DNA of 64,000 nt from an uncultured Pseudomonadota bacterium (GTDB taxonomy: Bacteria > Pseudomonadota > Gammaproteobacteria > Burkholderiales > SG8-39), in assembly GCA_903921325.1 (NCBI GenBank), contig CAIXPL010000016.1, positions 1 through 64,000 of the forward strand, written 5' to 3'. Positions 56,128 to 64,000 of the stretch are shown here, in pieces; positions within the stretch are counted from its first letter, which is position 1; each line of letters opens with the position of its first letter. Both the position numbers and the translations under genes were made by a program. The notes below the pieces were generated by a model, which made no database searches, was not told the DNA's origin, and was given only the letters and a program-made list of their open reading frames with translations.

Positions 56128-57141
56128 ATGTCCCGCCCGGTGTACGGAGCTCACTCTTTGTCTGTGTCCTTGCGCGTCCTTGCGCTGCTTAGCAAACTGG
56201 CCTTTACCCTGCTCGCCTGCGCGGCACCTTGGGCCCACGCCGCCGATCCTGCGTGGCCGACCCGTCCAGTACGTGTGGTTGCGCCGTTTGCGGCCGGTGG
56301 TAGTGCCGATACGCTTGGCCGACTTGTTGCGCAGAAGCTCTCCGATACCTTCCGCCAAAGCTTTGTTGTAGAGAATCGCGGCGGTGCCGGCGGTGTGGTC
56401 GGCTCTGACCTGGTCGCCAAGGCGCCAGCCGATGGCTATACCCTGGTGGTCTCGGGGGTCGCCTCGCATGTGCTGGCGCCGGCACTGTCAAAAGTGCCCT
56501 TTGACCCCATGGCTGATTTCACCCACATTGCGCTGTTCGGTGGCCCCCCCATCGCCCTGTGCGTCGCGCTTTCACTCCCGGTGCACTCGCTGCATCAGTT
56601 CATTGCCTATGCACAGAGCAACCCCATGAGTTACGGCTCGCCTGGCACCGGCACCCAGGGTCAGTTGATGGCCGAAATGTTTCGTCAGGCGGCCAATCTG
56701 GATCTGTCGCATGTGCCCTACAAGGGGGCGAGTCCGGCGATTGTTGATCTGATGGCAGGCAATCTGCAGGCCAGTTCAACCACGCTGACGACTGCCAGCT
56801 CGCAGATTCATGGTGGCAAGATTCGCGCGATTGCATTGTCGAGCCGTGCGCGGTTGCCCGAATTCCCTGATGTACCCACCTTTGCTGAAAGCGGCTATCC
56901 CAGTCTGGTTGCGGCGGTCTGGTTCTCGCTGTCCGGTCCGGCCGGGATGCCCGCCGATATCGTGCGGCGACTCAATCTGGAAGTGCGCCATGCCCTGGCC
57001 ACCAGCGAGATCCGCGCGCGGCTGCGTGTGGAAGGCATTGAGAGCAATGATATGGACGCTGCCCAGTTCACCGAGTTTGTGCGTAGCGAAATCGCACGCT
57101 GGACACCGGTGGTCAAGAAGTCCTCGGCGCGCAATGACTGA
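56128..57141 (+). CDS. Bug-family (TctC-like) periplasmic solute receptor
   Basis: From ATG 56128 the protein is 337 residues with a signal peptide ending in AHAA. The mature part starts WPTRPVRVVAPFAAGGSADT and contains YGSPGTGTQGQLMAEMF, both typical of the family. A GTG at 56026 is in frame but gives a poor signal peptide. A gene for a 4,5-dihydroxyphthalate-decarboxylase-like protein follows after 74 bases, suggesting a linked role in uptake and use of an aromatic acid. The ligand is unknown. Confidence 0.92.
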   Translation: MSRPVYGAHSLSVSLRVLALLSKLAFTLLACAAPWAHAADPAWPTRPVRVVAPFAAGGSADTLGRLVAQKLSDTFRQSFVVENRGGAGGVVGSDLVAKAPADGYTLVVSGVASHVLAPALSKVPFDPMADFTHIALFGGPPIALCVALSLPVHSLHQFIAYAQSNPMSYGSPGTGTQGQLMAEMFRQAANLDLSHVPYKGASPAIVDLMAGNLQASSTTLTTASSQIHGGKIRAIALSSRARLPEFPDVPTFAESGYPSLVAAVWFSLSGPAGMPADIVRRLNLEVRHALATSEIRARLRVEGIESNDMDAAQFTEFVRSEIARWTPVVKKSSARND

Positions 57142-57215
57142 TACGGCGCGGCGACTGATCATCGTCGTGCGCAGTCAGCTCGCGCCCAATCGCAATTCAC
57201 TCAGGGAGACCTTCG

Positions 57216-58208
57216 ATGTCGCGTCTTAAGCTGAATCTGGCCTGCTGGAACTACGACCGCACCCGCGCGCTGGCCGATGGCAGTGTGCAGCCCGATGGCA
57301 TCGATCTCAATTACATCGATCTGGAGGTGGAAGAGACCTTCTTTCGCATGCTGCGCAATCGCGAATTCGAAGTGGCCGAGATGTCGCTGTCCTCCTATAC
57401 CGTGTCGCTCGGACAGGAGAAACCGCCATTCATCGCGATACCGGTATGGCCCTCGCGCTTCTTTCGCCATTCGTGCATCTTCGTGTCGACGAAGAGCGGC
57501 ATCCGTGAACCCAAGGACTTGATCGGTTGCAAGATGGGCGTACCGGAATACCAGATGACCGCGCCGGTGTGGATTCGCGGCATTTTGCAAGACGAGTATG
57601 GGGTGGCCCCGGACGCGGTTGATTACTACACCGGTGGCGAAGAACAGCCGGGCCGCGAAGAAAAGCTCAAGCTGGCGTTGCCTGCCAACTTTCGCATGCA
57701 TGCGATCGGCCCTGACAAAACCCTGTCACAGATGCTTGCCGATGGCGAGATCGATGCGCTGCAATCGGCGCGTGCTCCCTCGACACTGCACACGCGGCCC
57801 GGTGATGTGCAGCGCCTGTTTCCCAATTACACCGAGATCGAGCGCGACTATTTCCGCCGCACGCGCATTTTTCCGATCATGCACACCGTGGTCATTCGCC
57901 GCGATGTCTATGAGGCCAATCGCTGGGTCGCACAGTCACTGTACAAGGCGTTCTCGCAAGCACAGCAGCGCATTTACACAGGACTCGGACAGACCGCCGC
58001 ACTGAGCACGATGCTGCCCTGGCTGGTCTCGCATGTCGAGGAAACCCGGCGTGACATGGGCGATGACTGGTGGCCCTACGGATTCGCCCCCAATCGCCAT
58101 GTGCTCGATACCTTCTTGCGCTATCACCACGAGCAGGGATTATCCAAGCGCCGGTTGGCGCCCGAAGAGCTGTTTGCCCCCGAGACGCTGGAAGCGTTCA
58201 AGATCTAG
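57216..58208 (+). CDS. 4,5-Dihydroxyphthalate decarboxylase-like protein
   Basis: The 330-residue protein matches the family of Pht5-like 4,5-dihydroxyphthalate decarboxylases, which share the periplasmic-binding-protein fold (NMT1/THI5-like). It lacks a signal peptide, which favours a cytoplasmic enzyme over a receptor. Marked segments are LNLACWNYDRTRAL at the start and the stretch with VPEYQMTAPVWIRGIL near residues 109-124. GGGAG precedes the ATG. Annotation in this family is often transferred loosely, so the real substrate may differ. Confidence 0.75.
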   Translation: MSRLKLNLACWNYDRTRALADGSVQPDGIDLNYIDLEVEETFFRMLRNREFEVAEMSLSSYTVSLGQEKPPFIAIPVWPSRFFRHSCIFVSTKSGIREPKDLIGCKMGVPEYQMTAPVWIRGILQDEYGVAPDAVDYYTGGEEQPGREEKLKLALPANFRMHAIGPDKTLSQMLADGEIDALQSARAPSTLHTRPGDVQRLFPNYTEIERDYFRRTRIFPIMHTVVIRRDVYEANRWVAQSLYKAFSQAQQRIYTGLGQTAALSTMLPWLVSHVEETRRDMGDDWWPYGFAPNRHVLDTFLRYHHEQGLSKRRLAPEELFAPETLEAFKI

Positions 58209-58234
58209 AGGCGGGTGCCTGCCGATGGGCGTGC

Positions 58235-59686
58235 TCAGGCGAGGAATCCGAGATTTCTTGTCGAAAAATGGGCCAGATTCGGAAACGCACTGTTGATGGC
58301 CGACGCGCTGGCACCCAGCCATGTGGCCAGGGTGGCCCCGTACTGATCGATCGAGGTGGTGGGCATCCAGCGCCCTTCGGTCGAGACATCCGATGTCCCA
58401 CCCAGGGTGAGATCGGGAAACGTCCCATAGGTGCCGGTGCGCACATTGGCCGTGCTACCCATGATGAGATGGTGCGAGCCCCAGGCGTGGTCCGATCCGC
58501 CACCGGAGGCCGGTTTGAGTGTGCGGGCAAAATCCGACAGCGTGAAGGTCACCACGTTGCTCGCCTGACCGATCTGCACCAGGGCGCTATAAAACCCGTT
58601 CAACGAACTGGACAGATCAGCCAGTAACGGCCCTTGCACGGCCAGCTCATTGTTGTGGGTGTCAAAGCCGTTCAGTGCGACAAAGAAAATCTGTTGTGCC
58701 GGTGCGCTGATGGCCCCGTTGGCTGCCGCCTGGATCAACAGGGCCGTCTGCGCAAGCTGTTGCGATAAATATGACGTCGAGTACTTCGGAAAGTTGCCCG
58801 ATACCGAGGCGGCGCTGGAAAGGATGGTCTGCAGAACATTGGTGGTGTTTAGGGCCTGCGACTGTATCCCTCCGGTATCACCCACCAGCAGCGCGTCACT
58901 GCCTGCCGAAAACATGGTTTTCAGCGCAGCGAGCCGCGCCTGTGAGGCCGCGGCGCTGGTGAAGCCGTTGTAGGTCAGAGTGCCTTTTTGCGGCACGACG
59001 ATGGGCGAGCTTGTGGTGCCGGTGAGCAGCGAAACATTACCATCGACCGAGACGCCGACCGGCATGCCGCCGCTTGGCACGTTGATGGAATCGGCGATCC
59101 GGCCCGCCCACCCGGTTATCGCCGCGCTTGCCGAGGTGTTCTGCATCTGTTGCTGCTGATCCAGGTGCGAATACAGATTCACGGGGACCTTGGTGCGGTC
59201 CGTGTTGGCGAGGAAAGCGGCCGGGCTCGCAAACGGTTGGACCAGATTACCGACATTGAAAAGCATTGCCACGTTGCCGCTCTGCCACAGGGCCTGCAGC
59301 TCGGGCATGTTGGGATTCAGGCCGAACGAGGTGCCCGACAAGGCCAGCACGCCCCCGGAGGAGCCCGCGTTGGGTAAGGCAAGCGCACCGTTCGATGCCG
59401 TGCCGATCACGCCACCGCGAGAATGGAAATAAGTGTTGTAGCCACTGGCATCGGTGGGCACGACCATGTTGTTGGCGTCGTTGCCACCAAACAGGAAAAC
59501 GCAGACCAGTGCTTTGTAAGAGCCCGCAGCGTGCGCAGTTTGCGTGGTGAGCAGGCTTGACAGTCCGGGTAGCACACCAAAGGCACTCAGCCCGCCGAGC
59601 TGGCGCAGGACGCGCCGGCGGCTCTCGATGCACTCGTCGTTTTTATGGGTTTTGATTTGACGGTTGCTCATCTTGTGTGAATTCAT
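58235..59686 (-). CDS. DUF1501 family exported protein
   Basis: The 483-residue protein has an N-terminal twin-arginine-type signal: ESRRRVLRQLGG followed by a hydrophobic stretch ending near AHAA. The body has the family features CVFLFGGNDANNMVVP, GFDTHN near residue 345 and DHAWGSHH near 400, which look like the metal-binding residues of the alkaline phosphatase/sulphatase superfamily. The DUF1800 gene lies directly upstream on the same strand. The pair is widespread in bacteria, but its function is not established. Confidence 0.9.
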   Translation of the reverse strand: MNSHKMSNRQIKTHKNDECIESRRRVLRQLGGLSAFGVLPGLSSLLTTQTAHAAGSYKALVCVFLFGGNDANNMVVPTDASGYNTYFHSRGGVIGTASNGALALPNAGSSGGVLALSGTSFGLNPNMPELQALWQSGNVAMLFNVGNLVQPFASPAAFLANTDRTKVPVNLYSHLDQQQQMQNTSASAAITGWAGRIADSINVPSGGMPVGVSVDGNVSLLTGTTSSPIVVPQKGTLTYNGFTSAAASQARLAALKTMFSAGSDALLVGDTGGIQSQALNTTNVLQTILSSAASVSGNFPKYSTSYLSQQLAQTALLIQAAANGAISAPAQQIFFVALNGFDTHNNELAVQGPLLADLSSSLNGFYSALVQIGQASNVVTFTLSDFARTLKPASGGGSDHAWGSHHLIMGSTANVRTGTYGTFPDLTLGGTSDVSTEGRWMPTTSIDQYGATLATWLGASASAINSAFPNLAHFSTRNLGFLA

Positions 59687-59722
59687 CTCGAGTCCCTCTT
59701 GGCGTCGTCGTGGACCGATCGC

Positions 59723-61489
59723 TTAGCGGGTAACCTGGTAGCGCGGCGAGGCCATCACCAGGTAGACCGCTGCGCGGACGCGATCAAGCGCTAGCGTTGC
59801 GTCGTTCGACGCAATTGCGTTGACTGCAGTGGTGAGGGCAGTGACTTCGTTGGCGCTGAGCGTGCCGTGTACCAAACCGTTATTCAGATAGGTAATCAGG
59901 CCCGCTACGTTACTCGCCAGCGGCAGGCCTGGCGAAAGGTCGATCTGAGTGCCAATCGGCGCGGTGGTGGCAAGCGTACTGTCGGGGGTGGCGACCTGCC
60001 CATTCGTTGCAAAGGTGGTCTGATAAATGAAGTTCAAGCGCGACAGGCTGCTCGATGTGTTGAGCAGACCGAACTGCGGGGCGACCAGTCCACTGGAGCC
60101 GCTCAGCGGTTGACTGGGCTGATAAAAGCTGAACACGGTATGAGCGGAAAACACCGGCTGCCCCATCTGAGTCGCAACGGTGTTGGGGTACTGGCCGTCG
60201 GTCGTGCCATTGAGCGCACGCAGTACTGCCACCACATCGACGGCCGGCTCGCGCAACTTGCCAAATGTTGCATTGGGAGCGCTGTCGCCGCGCGCCTCGC
60301 TATCGGTCAATATGGCCCTGATGACCGCGCCCATATTGCCGCGTGTGCCGGTGCCATCATTATTGAAGACGGCACTGACCCGGGCGACATAGGCCGGGCT
60401 GGGGTTGCTGGTCACCAGAAACTGAATCATCTGTTTGCCAATGAACGGGCCGACATTCGGGTGATTGAAGATATTGTCCAGGGCCGCGTTCAAGTCAACC
60501 TGGGCACTCTGACCGGCAGGCAGGGTGGTGCCATTGAGCAGCAGCTTTGTTCCGGTGTCGTGCTGGTTGGTGACCGGAATCATCGGCCCGGCATAGTAGG
60601 CGGTGTAGTTGTTGGTCGACACCGCGGTGGCCCCCTGCGCATTGGGGTAGGTCCATCCGGTAAAGGCGCTGGCGAAGCCTTCTATGGTGTCCTGCGTATA
60701 GGTCGGTACGGGTACACCGTTCTGGGTCACCAGCGTGCCATCGGAATTGAGGGTGTTCGGACCAATCGAGAACAGTTGCAGCACCTCGCGCGCATAGTTC
60801 TCGTTGGGAGTAATGCCAGCGGCCGGGTTGCCCTTGTTGTTGTTGGCCATGTTGAGATAGTGGCCCATGACCGGACTGAGGGTGACATCGCCCAGGATCT
60901 TGCGAAAATTGGCAAATGCATCATCGAGCAACATCTGCTGGTAGTTGCGATGGGCGTAGGTGGGGTAGGTCTGATCGTAGGCCGAAGTGACAAAAATCTG
61001 CGAATGAGCGAGTGCTACCCGCTGGCGCAACTGATCGGCGCCAGTCAACGCGTTCTGATAGAACTGCAACTGGATCGGAAACGGTGAGAAATTGTCGCGA
61101 TTGCACTGTGATGTGACAGGGCTTGCGCACACATTGCTGCTCGGCAATATCGCCGCGTAGCCGGTCGCTGGTGTGGCGATCTGTGCGTCGATCCAGGACA
61201 AGCCTTGCGTCGCGACTTGGGTCACCAGGGCCGGTGTTGGACCAAAAGTGGCCTGATCGATCAGGCGTTGCGCATCAAAAGTGCTGACACTGCTTGTCCC
61301 GCCACCGCTCGAGGAACTGCTGCCACTGGCCGCGTTGGTGCTCGAGCTGCTGGCACTGGTGGCGCTGGTGGCACTGGTGGAGCCACTATCGCCCCCACCG
61401 CCACCACCACCGCAGGCAGCAAGCAGCATCGTGAGGGCAATCGCGCAGGTCGCCCGCGTCATTCCCGTAACGTGTTCGCTCGTACTCAT
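59723..61489 (-). CDS. DUF1800 family lipoprotein
   Basis: From ATG 61489 the protein is 588 residues. A lipoprotein signal with the lipobox LAAC is followed by a run of glycines and about 45 mostly Ser/Thr/Ala residues as a linker. The DUF1800 domain begins with AQRLIDQATFGPT. Starts at 61540 and 61462 are also possible. The first would lengthen and the second shorten the region before the signal. The cysteine should be lipid-modified and anchor the protein to the outer membrane. It is co-directional with the DUF1501 gene and probably works with it. Confidence 0.88.
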   Translation of the reverse strand: MSTSEHVTGMTRATCAIALTMLLAACGGGGGGGDSGSTSATSATSASSSSTNAASGSSSSSGGGTSSVSTFDAQRLIDQATFGPTPALVTQVATQGLSWIDAQIATPATGYAAILPSSNVCASPVTSQCNRDNFSPFPIQLQFYQNALTGADQLRQRVALAHSQIFVTSAYDQTYPTYAHRNYQQMLLDDAFANFRKILGDVTLSPVMGHYLNMANNNKGNPAAGITPNENYAREVLQLFSIGPNTLNSDGTLVTQNGVPVPTYTQDTIEGFASAFTGWTYPNAQGATAVSTNNYTAYYAGPMIPVTNQHDTGTKLLLNGTTLPAGQSAQVDLNAALDNIFNHPNVGPFIGKQMIQFLVTSNPSPAYVARVSAVFNNDGTGTRGNMGAVIRAILTDSEARGDSAPNATFGKLREPAVDVVAVLRALNGTTDGQYPNTVATQMGQPVFSAHTVFSFYQPSQPLSGSSGLVAPQFGLLNTSSSLSRLNFIYQTTFATNGQVATPDSTLATTAPIGTQIDLSPGLPLASNVAGLITYLNNGLVHGTLSANEVTALTTAVNAIASNDATLALDRVRAAVYLVMASPRYQVTR

Positions 61490-61637
61490 CGCCTCTGCGC
61501 TCGGCACCCTTGTGTGGGATCGGTCACAACCCTTGCGCATTTAACCCACAAACGCCGTGAGATGTTGACACGCTCATCGCTCAAGGTACCTGATCGAGGT
61601 GACAATGTGTGTCGTTGCCCCCGCAGCGGTGGCGTGC

Positions 61638-62690
61638 TCAGTCGACCTGTATCTGACTGTTGGCTATGACTCGCTTCCAGCGCTCGGCGTCCTGGCGCAT
61701 GAACGCAAGCGAGTCGGCAGGGTTAAGCCCCATCGGCTCGGCCAGCATGTCGGCGAGGCGCTTTTGCACATCGGGCAGGCGGATGGTCTCGGCAATCGCC
61801 TGACTCACTTTGCTGATCCGATCGGCAGGCGTCCCCGCGGGTGCCACCACCGCGAACCAGGCCGTCGATACAAAGCCGGGCAAATACTCTGCCATCGCCG
61901 GTGTGTCTGGGAGGATGGCCAGTCGTTGCGGGCTGCAAATGGCGAGCGCGCGCAGGCGGCCACTGCGAATATGCACCAGCGATGAGGACAGGTTATCGAA
62001 CATGACATCGACCTGTCCGGCGAGCAGGTCGGTGAGGGCCGGCGCAGTGCCTTTATACGGCACATGCGTGAGCTGGACGCCGGTGGCGGCCATGAACAGC
62101 TCGGTGGTGAGGTGCGAGGTCGAACCACTGCCTTGCGATGCATAGTTGATCTTGCCCTTCGAAGCACGCGCGAGTGTAAGGAACTCGGGCAGCGTATTGG
62201 CGGGCACTCGCGGATTCACCGCCATCACCGAAGGCACGGCCGCAATGATGCTCACCGGCATGAACTGGCTCGCATCAAAACTCAAGTGCGCGTAGAGGAA
62301 TTGATTGACCACCAGGGGCGGTGGCGGACTGGCGAGCAGCGTGTAGCCATCGGGCTCGGCTTTGGCGACCAGTTCAGCGCCGATGTTGCCTGCTGCGCCG
62401 GCACGGTTTTCCACGACCACGGCCTGTCCCCAGCGGGTCGCCAGCTTCTCGCCGATGATGCGGGGCAGGACATCGGCGGTGCCACCGGCCGGAAAGGGCA
62501 CCACGATTCTCATCGGATGGGACGGAAACACCTCGGCGGCGCATGCCCTCGTGCCAGCCACGCCCACGGCCAGCATCACAGCCATTGTCACAGCCAGAGT
62601 CACGCGCGATGGCATCGCCAGGCTGCCCATGCGCTGTATCATCGCCTGGGTCAGGCTGACCTGCTCGGGCATGATTCTGGCTGCTGACAC
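61638..62690 (-). CDS. Bug-family (TctC-like) periplasmic solute receptor
   Basis: The 350-residue protein from GTG 62690 has GGAG at suitable spacing; internal ATG codons at 62642, 62630 and 62615 would give a shorter signal region. The signal peptide ends near ACAA, then FPSHPMRIVVPFPAGGTADV opens the binding domain. The segment YASQGSGSTSHLTTELF marks the ligand loop. It is divergent from another Bug gene, with only 30 bases between the start codons, so the two probably share control. The ligand is unknown. Confidence 0.9.
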   Translation of the reverse strand: MSAARIMPEQVSLTQAMIQRMGSLAMPSRVTLAVTMAVMLAVGVAGTRACAAEVFPSHPMRIVVPFPAGGTADVLPRIIGEKLATRWGQAVVVENRAGAAGNIGAELVAKAEPDGYTLLASPPPPLVVNQFLYAHLSFDASQFMPVSIIAAVPSVMAVNPRVPANTLPEFLTLARASKGKINYASQGSGSTSHLTTELFMAATGVQLTHVPYKGTAPALTDLLAGQVDVMFDNLSSSLVHIRSGRLRALAICSPQRLAILPDTPAMAEYLPGFVSTAWFAVVAPAGTPADRISKVSQAIAETIRLPDVQKRLADMLAEPMGLNPADSLAFMRQDAERWKRVIANSQIQVD

Positions 62691-62720
62691 GCTGTTGTCT
62701 CCGGACTGGCTGGTGATTCT

Positions 62721-63800
62721 GTGCTGCGAATGATACCTGTACGAACTGTCCGCGCTGCATTTCAGGGTGCGCTGGCGTGGTCGCCGCCATCATGCCGATC
62801 CGGGACGTTTGTTTTCCCCCGGCTTTGGGTGCTGACTGAATTTCTGTTGCTCGCCGGATTGCTGATGTTCGCCTGGTCGCTTCCTCTCAGCGCGGCTGAG
62901 TCCTGGCCGGCGCGGCCGATTCGCATGCTGGTGGCATTCCCTCCCGGTGGTGGTGCCGATGTCAGTGCGCGCATTGTCATGCAGCGTCTGTCAGAGACGT
63001 TGGGCCAACCGGTGGTGATCGAGAATCGCGTCGGTGCCAACGGTGGCATCGGCGCTGAATCCGTGGTGCATGCGCCGGCTGATGGCTACACCCTGTTATT
63101 CGGCTCCAGTGCCAACATCACGATCAATCCGCATCTGATGCATCTGGCCTATGACCCGATGAAGGATCTGGTCCCAGTTGCGATGGTTGCCTTCAGCCCG
63201 CTGCTGGTGTTCGTGAATCCGACCGTGGTACCGGTCAACACGATTCACGAACTGGTTCAGTATGTCCAGGTGCGCCCGGGCACCGTGAACTTTGCATCAG
63301 CGGGCAATGGCTCGCAGGGCCATCTCGCAGCCGAGTTGCTCAACCTGATGGCCGGCATTCACATGGTGCACATCCCCTACAAAGGGGGGCCACCGGCAGT
63401 CAACGGGACGCTCGCTGGCGAGGTGGGTGTCAGCTTCGCATCAGCCCCCTCGGTGCTGAGCTACACCCACTCGGGACGATTGCGTGGCTTGGCCACCACG
63501 GGACAGCATCGCAGCGCCTTTGCACCGGATCTGCCCACCGTCGCCGAATCGGGCTACCCGGATTACGACGTGGTGATCTGGAGTGGCGTGTTTGCACCGC
63601 TTGGAACGGCAGCGGAGATCATCACCCGTCTGCATGGCGAGATCACACGGGCCGTGCAACAACCCGACATTCGAGCGGCGTTGATCAAATCGGGTGCCGA
63701 GCCGATGGTGCTCTCCGCGGCCGAGCTGGATGGCTATCTGCGTACTGACTTCGCGCGCTGGCGCAAGGTCGTGCAGGCGGCGAAGATCGTCATGCCGTAG
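62721..63800 (+). CDS. Bug-family (TctC-like) periplasmic solute receptor
   Basis: The 359-residue frame starts at GTG 62721, but the signal peptide more likely begins at GTG 62829, giving VLTEFLLLAGLLMFAW and cleavage near LSAA. The mature domain begins WPARPIRMLVAFPPGGGADV and contains FASAGNGSQGHLAAELL. It is the third Bug gene in 8 kb. The next gene, on the other strand, belongs to the MetE family, so the receptor may serve uptake for a pathway that extends past the window. Confidence 0.9.
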   Translation: MLRMIPVRTVRAAFQGALAWSPPSCRSGTFVFPRLWVLTEFLLLAGLLMFAWSLPLSAAESWPARPIRMLVAFPPGGGADVSARIVMQRLSETLGQPVVIENRVGANGGIGAESVVHAPADGYTLLFGSSANITINPHLMHLAYDPMKDLVPVAMVAFSPLLVFVNPTVVPVNTIHELVQYVQVRPGTVNFASAGNGSQGHLAAELLNLMAGIHMVHIPYKGGPPAVNGTLAGEVGVSFASAPSVLSYTHSGRLRGLATTGQHRSAFAPDLPTVAESGYPDYDVVIWSGVFAPLGTAAEIITRLHGEITRAVQQPDIRAALIKSGAEPMVLSAAELDGYLRTDFARWRKVVQAAKIVMP

Positions 63801-63801
63801 G

Positions 63802-64000
63802 TCACCAGAAGCGGCCGCTGGCGATGCGTGCGCCTTCTGCCATCGCAGCAAATTTCGCCCAGACCACTTGCGGATCAACCGCGGCCTGGCCGACCCACGT
63901 GCCATAGCCACAATCGCTGCCGGCGACGACGTTTTCACGTCCGACCCGCTCGGCATAGCGGCCGATGCGTTGCGCGATCAATTCCGGATGCTCAATGAAA
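63802..64000 (-). CDS. C-terminal part of a MetE-family (cobalamin-independent methionine synthase-like) protein
   Basis: The last 65 codons of a gene entering from the right are visible, ending at TGA (63802-63804). They read as the end of the UROD/MetE-like family: ERVGRENVVAGSDCGYG supplies the cysteine that binds zinc in these methyltransferases, and the end EGARIASGRFW is typical of short MetE-like and epoxyalkane:coenzyme M transferase-like proteins. These are often catabolic thiol-transfer enzymes rather than true methionine synthases. The N-terminal part lies outside the window. Confidence 0.75.
   Translation of the reverse strand, partial: FIEHPELIAQRIGRYAERVGRENVVAGSDCGYGTWVGQAAVDPQVVWAKFAAMAEGARIASGRFW

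Noticed and set aside
59867-61087. 406-codon open frame antisense to the DUF1800 gene
   Set aside because: Composition is that of a shadow frame (Gly/Arg/His/Gln rich), with no domain or ribosome site.

Overview
The window is GC-rich, gene-dense DNA from a betaproteobacterium, most likely of the order Burkholderiales. The grounds are the gene orders valS-holC-pepA, ilvI-ilvH-ilvC-psd-pssA-leuA and rplU-rpmA-obgE-proB, the DUF2069/DUF3106/DUF3619 families, and four Bug-type solute receptors. I see no rRNA, insertion sequence, prophage or CRISPR array. About 60 protein genes and one tRNA-Pro can be supported.

Layout. 1-5900: a hexanucleotide repeat, then a one-carbon/formyl block: formate-THF ligase (fhs), a TerC membrane protein, a cysteine-free Crp/Fnr regulator, formyl-CoA transferase (frc) and a 10-formyl-THF hydrolase-like enzyme. 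The fhs and frc promoters each carry a TTGAT-N4-GTCAA box at the same distance from a -10 element. 5997-14720: a signalling/pilus block with PP2C phosphatase, FHA protein, CHASE2 nucleotide cyclase, class II cyclic-nucleotide phosphodiesterase, a GAF-PilB ATPase and a pilin gene behind a textbook sigma-54 promoter. 14831-23443: moaC, a periplasmic M48 protease, a ChrB-like protein, an unknown membrane protein with TusA, a VOC protein, a flavin monooxygenase, an acyl-CoA dehydrogenase and an MFS transporter. 23557-29018 (minus): pepA-holC-(repeat protein)-valS. 29105-31304: lptF-lptG.

31276-33521 (minus): a translationally coupled sigma factor / DUF3619 / DUF3106 / RDD operon that resembles an ECF sigma, membrane anti-sigma and periplasmic sensor circuit. 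33710-40338: branched-chain amino acid genes ilvI-ilvH-ilvC, then psd-pssA, then leuA behind its own strong promoter and a leucine-rich small ORF. 40442-45274: DUF2069, pyrF, a lytic transglycosylase, proS and rppH. 45332-47882: rubrerythrin, an Fe-S HdrD/GlpC-like protein and DUF3501, a peroxide-defence-like cluster. 47986-51850: an FAD monooxygenase and a gentisate-dioxygenase-like cupin, divergent from a Bug receptor. 51859-55979: proB-obgE-rpmA-rplU (minus), ispB (plus) and tRNA-Pro(CGG). 56128-64000: three more Bug receptors, a 4,5-dihydroxyphthalate-decarboxylase-like protein, a DUF1501/DUF1800 pair and the truncated end of a MetE-family methyltransferase.

The parts that look least described are the formyl regulon with paired FNR-like boxes, the sigma/DUF3619/DUF3106 circuit, the cAMP-phosphatase-pilus block, and the leucine-rich ORF in front of leuA. 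All functions are inferred from sequence alone; no database search was possible.
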